64,000 bases of DNA. It comes from Flavobacterium sp. (GTDB lineage: Bacteria; Bacteroidota; Bacteroidia; Flavobacteriales; Flavobacteriaceae). The notes under the pieces were generated by a model. That model did no database searches and was not told where the DNA came from. It saw nothing but the letters and a program-made list of their open reading frames with translations. Both the position numbers and the translations under genes were made by a program. The stretch's first letter is position 1, and the number at the start of each line of letters is the position of its first letter. Location: positions 2,099,871 to 2,163,870 of the forward strand of contig NZ_CP136574.1 in assembly GCF_035195345.1 (NCBI RefSeq). The letters run 5' to 3'. Positions 61,562 through 64,000 of this stretch are shown one piece after another.

Positions 61562-62196
61562 TATAGCATCGAAGTTGAAGGTTTATCTGGTCGTGCATAA
61601 TGAAACCTGTCTGATAATTTTGGAACACAATAGCCATCCAAACCATTAATTGCTACTACATTTCCTCTATCTAACTGCATCCAATTATCATCATGAAACA
61701 GTTTTTCATCAGCATAAATGGTTTCAATAGAAGCAATAATATGGATACAATCATTTTCTTCAATTTTGTATTCATTCACGTATTTACAAAGTAATTGTAC
61801 TGGACTTCCTTTTATAAATGGTGCTTTGTGATTGTCAATAAACTCAGGTTCTAAATTAGTTTTATCAAATTCAGAAATATGTTCTTCGTAGCTTGAAGAA
61901 GTATGATGTGCATCGGCAATCATTTCTTCTGTAATGTGATTTACAGTAAAATAGCCTGTTTTTTTTATGTTTTCATATGTATCTCTTGGAACCGTTGTAG
62001 GTCTTAAAATAAATCCTATTAATGGCGGTTCGCTTCCTAAATGAGTTACACTACTAAATATCGCTACGTTCAAAATACCTCCAGATGAAATCGTTCCGAT
62101 TAAGTTAGCAGATTTATAACCAGTAACACAATTAACCAAGTTTAGTCTCGGTACTTTTGACATGTAATATAATTCGTCCTTAGTAAACTTTTTCAT
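61561..62196 (-). CDS. Flavin reductase-like FMN-binding protein
   Basis: The 211-residue protein has the FMN-binding split-barrel pattern of the flavin reductase-like family: NVAIFSSVTHLGSEPPLIGFIL, RPTTVPRDTYENIKKTGYFTVNHI and SPVQLLCKYVNEYKIEENDCIHIIASIE (blocks). It would reduce or bind FMN/FAD, cofactors that photolyases need in reduced form, so its place as the first gene of the photolyase operon is meaningful, though the link is inference. Its stop overlaps the DUF2256 start (TAATG). A -7 box and an inverted repeat lie upstream. It is divergent from kmo. Confidence 0.88.
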   Translation of the reverse strand: MKKFTKDELYYMSKVPRLNLVNCVTGYKSANLIGTISSGGILNVAIFSSVTHLGSEPPLIGFILRPTTVPRDTYENIKKTGYFTVNHITEEMIADAHHTSSSYEEHISEFDKTNLEPEFIDNHKAPFIKGSPVQLLCKYVNEYKIEENDCIHIIASIETIYADEKLFHDDNWMQLDRGNVVAINGLDGYCVPKLSDRFHYARPDKPSTSML

Positions 62197-62209
62197 TGTA
62201 ATTTTTATT

Positions 62210-62254
62210 CAAAGATACATTTTGTTTAACATATAAATAAAAAAATTAAACAAA
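62210..62254 (-). promoter_or_regulatory. Promoter and inverted-repeat operator of the photolyase operon
   Basis: The minus strand has TATCTTTG (62210-62217). Directly upstream is a perfect 9-bp inverted repeat, TTTGTTTAA (62221-62229) / TTAAACAAA (62246-62254), spanning where a regulator would block or recruit polymerase. It fits a light- or stress-responsive operator, but the regulator is unknown. Confidence 0.5.
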
Positions 62255-62311
62255 AAATAGTTTCCAAATGAAAAATCTGATAAATGTCAGCTATTAAATT
62301 TTATTATTCCG

Positions 62312-62319
62312 TATTTTTG
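62312..62319 (+). promoter_or_regulatory. -7 box of kmo
   Basis: TATTTTTG lies 25 bp before the kmo ATG. No upstream TTTG element is found at standard spacing. Confidence 0.45.
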
Positions 62320-62344
62320 CAGTCCAAATTTTTACAATATCTTC

Positions 62345-63685
62345 ATGCAAACGCCACAGAAAATTGCTGTTGTAGGTTCTGGATTAGTAGGAACTTTATT
62401 AGCAATCTATTTAAAAAGAGCCGGACACTTTGTTCATGTTTACGATAGAAGTCCTGATATTAGAACAGTTGAATTTTCAGGACGTTCCATTAATTTGGTA
62501 ATGTCAAATCGTGGGTGGAAAGCATTGGAAGATGTCGGACTAGATGAAGAAATTAGACAAATTGGTATTCCAGTTGATAAAAGAGCCATTCATTTACAAG
62601 ATGGAAAATTGAATTATCAAAATTACGGAAAAGAAGGAGAAGCTATTTTTTCATTATCGAGAGGCGTTTTAAATCGAAAAATGGTTGATTTAGCCGAAGC
62701 AGAAGGTGTCGAGTTTTTCTTTGAACGTAAAATTTGGGATGTAACATTAGCCACCGCAACTTTGTGGGAAGGCGAAACGGAACAAGGTGATTGGACGGAA
62801 TTAAAATACGATAAAGTTTTTGGAGCAGATGGTGCTTTTTCAAGAATTAGACATCGAATGCAACGTCAATCCATGTTTGATTATTCGCAAGAGTTCATGA
62901 AAATTGGTTATAAAGAATTACATATTCCATCTAATGCGGATGGTTCACCAAAAATTGATATTCATTCATTACACATTTGGCCAAGAGGCAATTTCATGTT
63001 AATGGGATTGGCTAATTTAGACAACTCGTTTACTTGTACTTTATTTATGCCAATTGAAGGAGAAAATTCGTTTGAATCGTTGACCAATGAAGAAAAATTG
63101 GTTTCATTTTTTGCAACTTATTTTCCAGACACAAAAGACGTAATTCCAGACTTAGTGCGTGATTTTTTCAGAAATCCGAACAGTTATTTGGCGATTATGA
63201 AATGTTTTCCTTGGACATTTAACGATAAAATTGCTTTAATTGGCGATTCTGCACATGCCATTGTACCTTTTTATGGACACGGAATGAATGCAGGGTTTGA
63301 AGATATTACGATTCTGAATGAATTAATGCAAAAATATGGAGACGATTGGGATCGAATTTTCAAAGAATACGAAATTTCAAGAAAGCCAAATGCAGATGCC
63401 ATTGCTGAACTTTCAAGAAGAAATTTCGAAGAAATGAGTGCTAAAACAGCCGATACCAACTTTTTATTACAAAAGAAAATCGAAAAATGGTTCTCCGATA
63501 AACATCCTGAAAAATGGATGCCGTTATATAGTAGAGTAACTTTCAGTTTGCAACCTTATTCAGAAGCACTTGCTATTGGTGATTTTCAAAATGAAATTAT
63601 GCAAGAGGTTTTGAAAATTGAGAATATTCAAGAAAATTGGAATTCAGAAAAAGTTGAAAATAGAATTTTAGAGTTATTGAAATAA
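62345..63685 (+). CDS. kmo: Kynurenine 3-monooxygenase
   Basis: This 446-residue flavoprotein hydroxylates kynurenine to 3-hydroxykynurenine. The FAD motifs are IAVVGSGLVGTLLAIYLKRAG, FGADGAFSRIRHRMQ and the GD motif in IALIGDSAHAIVPFYGHGMNAGFED (blocks). The C-terminal part (about 380-446) has the expected length. Its substrate is supplied by tryptophan degradation and its product is used by kynureninase (kynU at 56017), which together lead to NAD through quinolinate. It is divergent from the photolyase operon. The partial cupin gene is convergent, 6 bp after its stop. Confidence 0.95.
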   Translation: MQTPQKIAVVGSGLVGTLLAIYLKRAGHFVHVYDRSPDIRTVEFSGRSINLVMSNRGWKALEDVGLDEEIRQIGIPVDKRAIHLQDGKLNYQNYGKEGEAIFSLSRGVLNRKMVDLAEAEGVEFFFERKIWDVTLATATLWEGETEQGDWTELKYDKVFGADGAFSRIRHRMQRQSMFDYSQEFMKIGYKELHIPSNADGSPKIDIHSLHIWPRGNFMLMGLANLDNSFTCTLFMPIEGENSFESLTNEEKLVSFFATYFPDTKDVIPDLVRDFFRNPNSYLAIMKCFPWTFNDKIALIGDSAHAIVPFYGHGMNAGFEDITILNELMQKYGDDWDRIFKEYEISRKPNADAIAELSRRNFEEMSAKTADTNFLLQKKIEKWFSDKHPEKWMPLYSRVTFSLQPYSEALAIGDFQNEIMQEVLKIENIQENWNSEKVENRILELLK

Positions 63686-63691
63686 CTAATG

Positions 63692-64000
63692 TTATTCTTC
63701 TCTATTCGCTAAATCCATACTAAAGGCCGGCGTGCAAATAGCAATGTATTCACACGGTTCGTCAAACGGATTTGAATATTGAACACGAGTATTTTTCTCA
63801 ATTTTAATAGATTGACCTGCTTCTAAAACTACTGTTTCTTCTTCAATAATGAATTGCTTTTTACCTTTGATGATATACGTGTATTCCTCAAATTCAGGTG
63901 TTTGAAATGGTTCGCTCCATCCTGGTGGTGCTATCATATGTGCAATTGAGATTTCTGAATTGTTTGTAGTGGCCAATCCGTGGTGTTCTTCAATCAATTT
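63692..64000 (-). CDS. Cupin-domain protein, N-terminus outside the window
   Basis: The frame is open to the window edge: before the first possible in-window start (a TTG) the codon AAA continues it, so the start probably lies upstream, out of view. About 102 residues are visible. Cupin landmarks are PGWSEPFQTPEFEEYTYIIKGK (motif 1, with Glu and metal-ligand positions) and GQSIKIEKNTRVQYSNPFDEPCEYIAICTPAF (motif 2, blocks). It is a single small cupin of unknown substrate. It is convergent with kmo, and nothing connects it to that pathway except position. Confidence 0.8.
   Translation of the reverse strand, partial: KLIEEHHGLATTNNSEISIAHMIAPPGWSEPFQTPEFEEYTYIIKGKKQFIIEEETVVLEAGQSIKIEKNTRVQYSNPFDEPCEYIAICTPAFSMDLANREE

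Noticed and set aside
1..64000. Prophage, transposon or integrated element
   Set aside because: No integrase, transposase, phage structural gene or tRNA-flanked insertion was seen; base composition is uniform by eye.

Overview
The window is a contiguous piece of a low-GC Bacteroidota chromosome, almost certainly a Flavobacterium-like member of the Flavobacteriaceae. The signs are: promoters of the Bacteroidota type (TTTG, about 18-21 bp, TAnnTTTG); a type IX secretion protein (PorT-like), a type IX secreted cargo and the gliding ABC ATPase GldA; GLPGLI and DUF5686 proteins; a TamL-like lipoprotein; a methionine synthase split into two genes; and a sodium/proton-pumping pyrophosphatase. I see no prophage, insertion sequence, CRISPR array, rRNA or plasmid gene. 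Most of the window is vegetative core genome.

Layout. 1-3.7 kb: start of mreD, mreC, mreB (cell shape), then purH. 3.8-9.1 kb: an orphan HsdR-N-type nuclease-like gene, a MacB/FtsX-type permease, a small unknown gene and a heme-type TonB receptor. 9.1-16 kb: accD, fbaA, tamL, an rRNA methyltransferase, porT and menG/ubiE. 16-20.5 kb: folA, a type IX cargo protein, thyA, a nucleoside permease and a bifunctional nuclease. 20.6-29.5 kb: etfBA diverging from pdhB, a DUF5686 protein, then soluble (ppa) and membrane (hppA) pyrophosphatases side by side. 29.5-36.1 kb: a glycan operon (GH20 hexosaminidase, glycosylasparaginase, CutC, GH2 beta-mannosidase) suited to dismantling the N-glycan core. 36.1-41.3 kb: a deoxynucleoside kinase and a GLPGLI/TonB-receptor pair. 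41.4-48.4 kb: methionine/SAM cycle, with metK on one side and the split metH plus metF on the other. 48.4-55.9 kb: gldA, DAHP synthase-chorismate mutase, rsgA, dtd, a MazG-like enzyme, aroA, tRNA-Pro and queA. 56-64 kb: kynureninase, a ureohydrolase, a four-gene light/DNA-repair operon (flavin reductase, DUF2256 mini-protein, cryptochrome DASH, iron-sulfur photolyase), kynurenine monooxygenase and the end of a cupin gene.

Most notable points. (1) The 844-bp gap between metK and metH appears to carry two unrelated SAM riboswitches, a SAM-II-like aptamer in the metK leader and a SAM-I aptamer in the metH leader, with a 17-bp perfect inverted repeat between them. (2) Nine tracts of a 7-bp-period tandem repeat are scattered through the window. 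Several sit directly in front of start codons, and others are translated inside aroA (three tracts plus a palindrome) and metH. The accD and rsgA leaders share the same 21-nt triple heptamer in the same orientation. (3) HppA carries a 136-residue extension with 11 cysteines. (4) AccD has lost all four zinc-ribbon cysteines. (5) The photolyase operon is tightly overlapped and contains a 48-residue zinc-ribbon gene.

All assignments come from reading the sequence and from knowledge of protein families. No database search was run.
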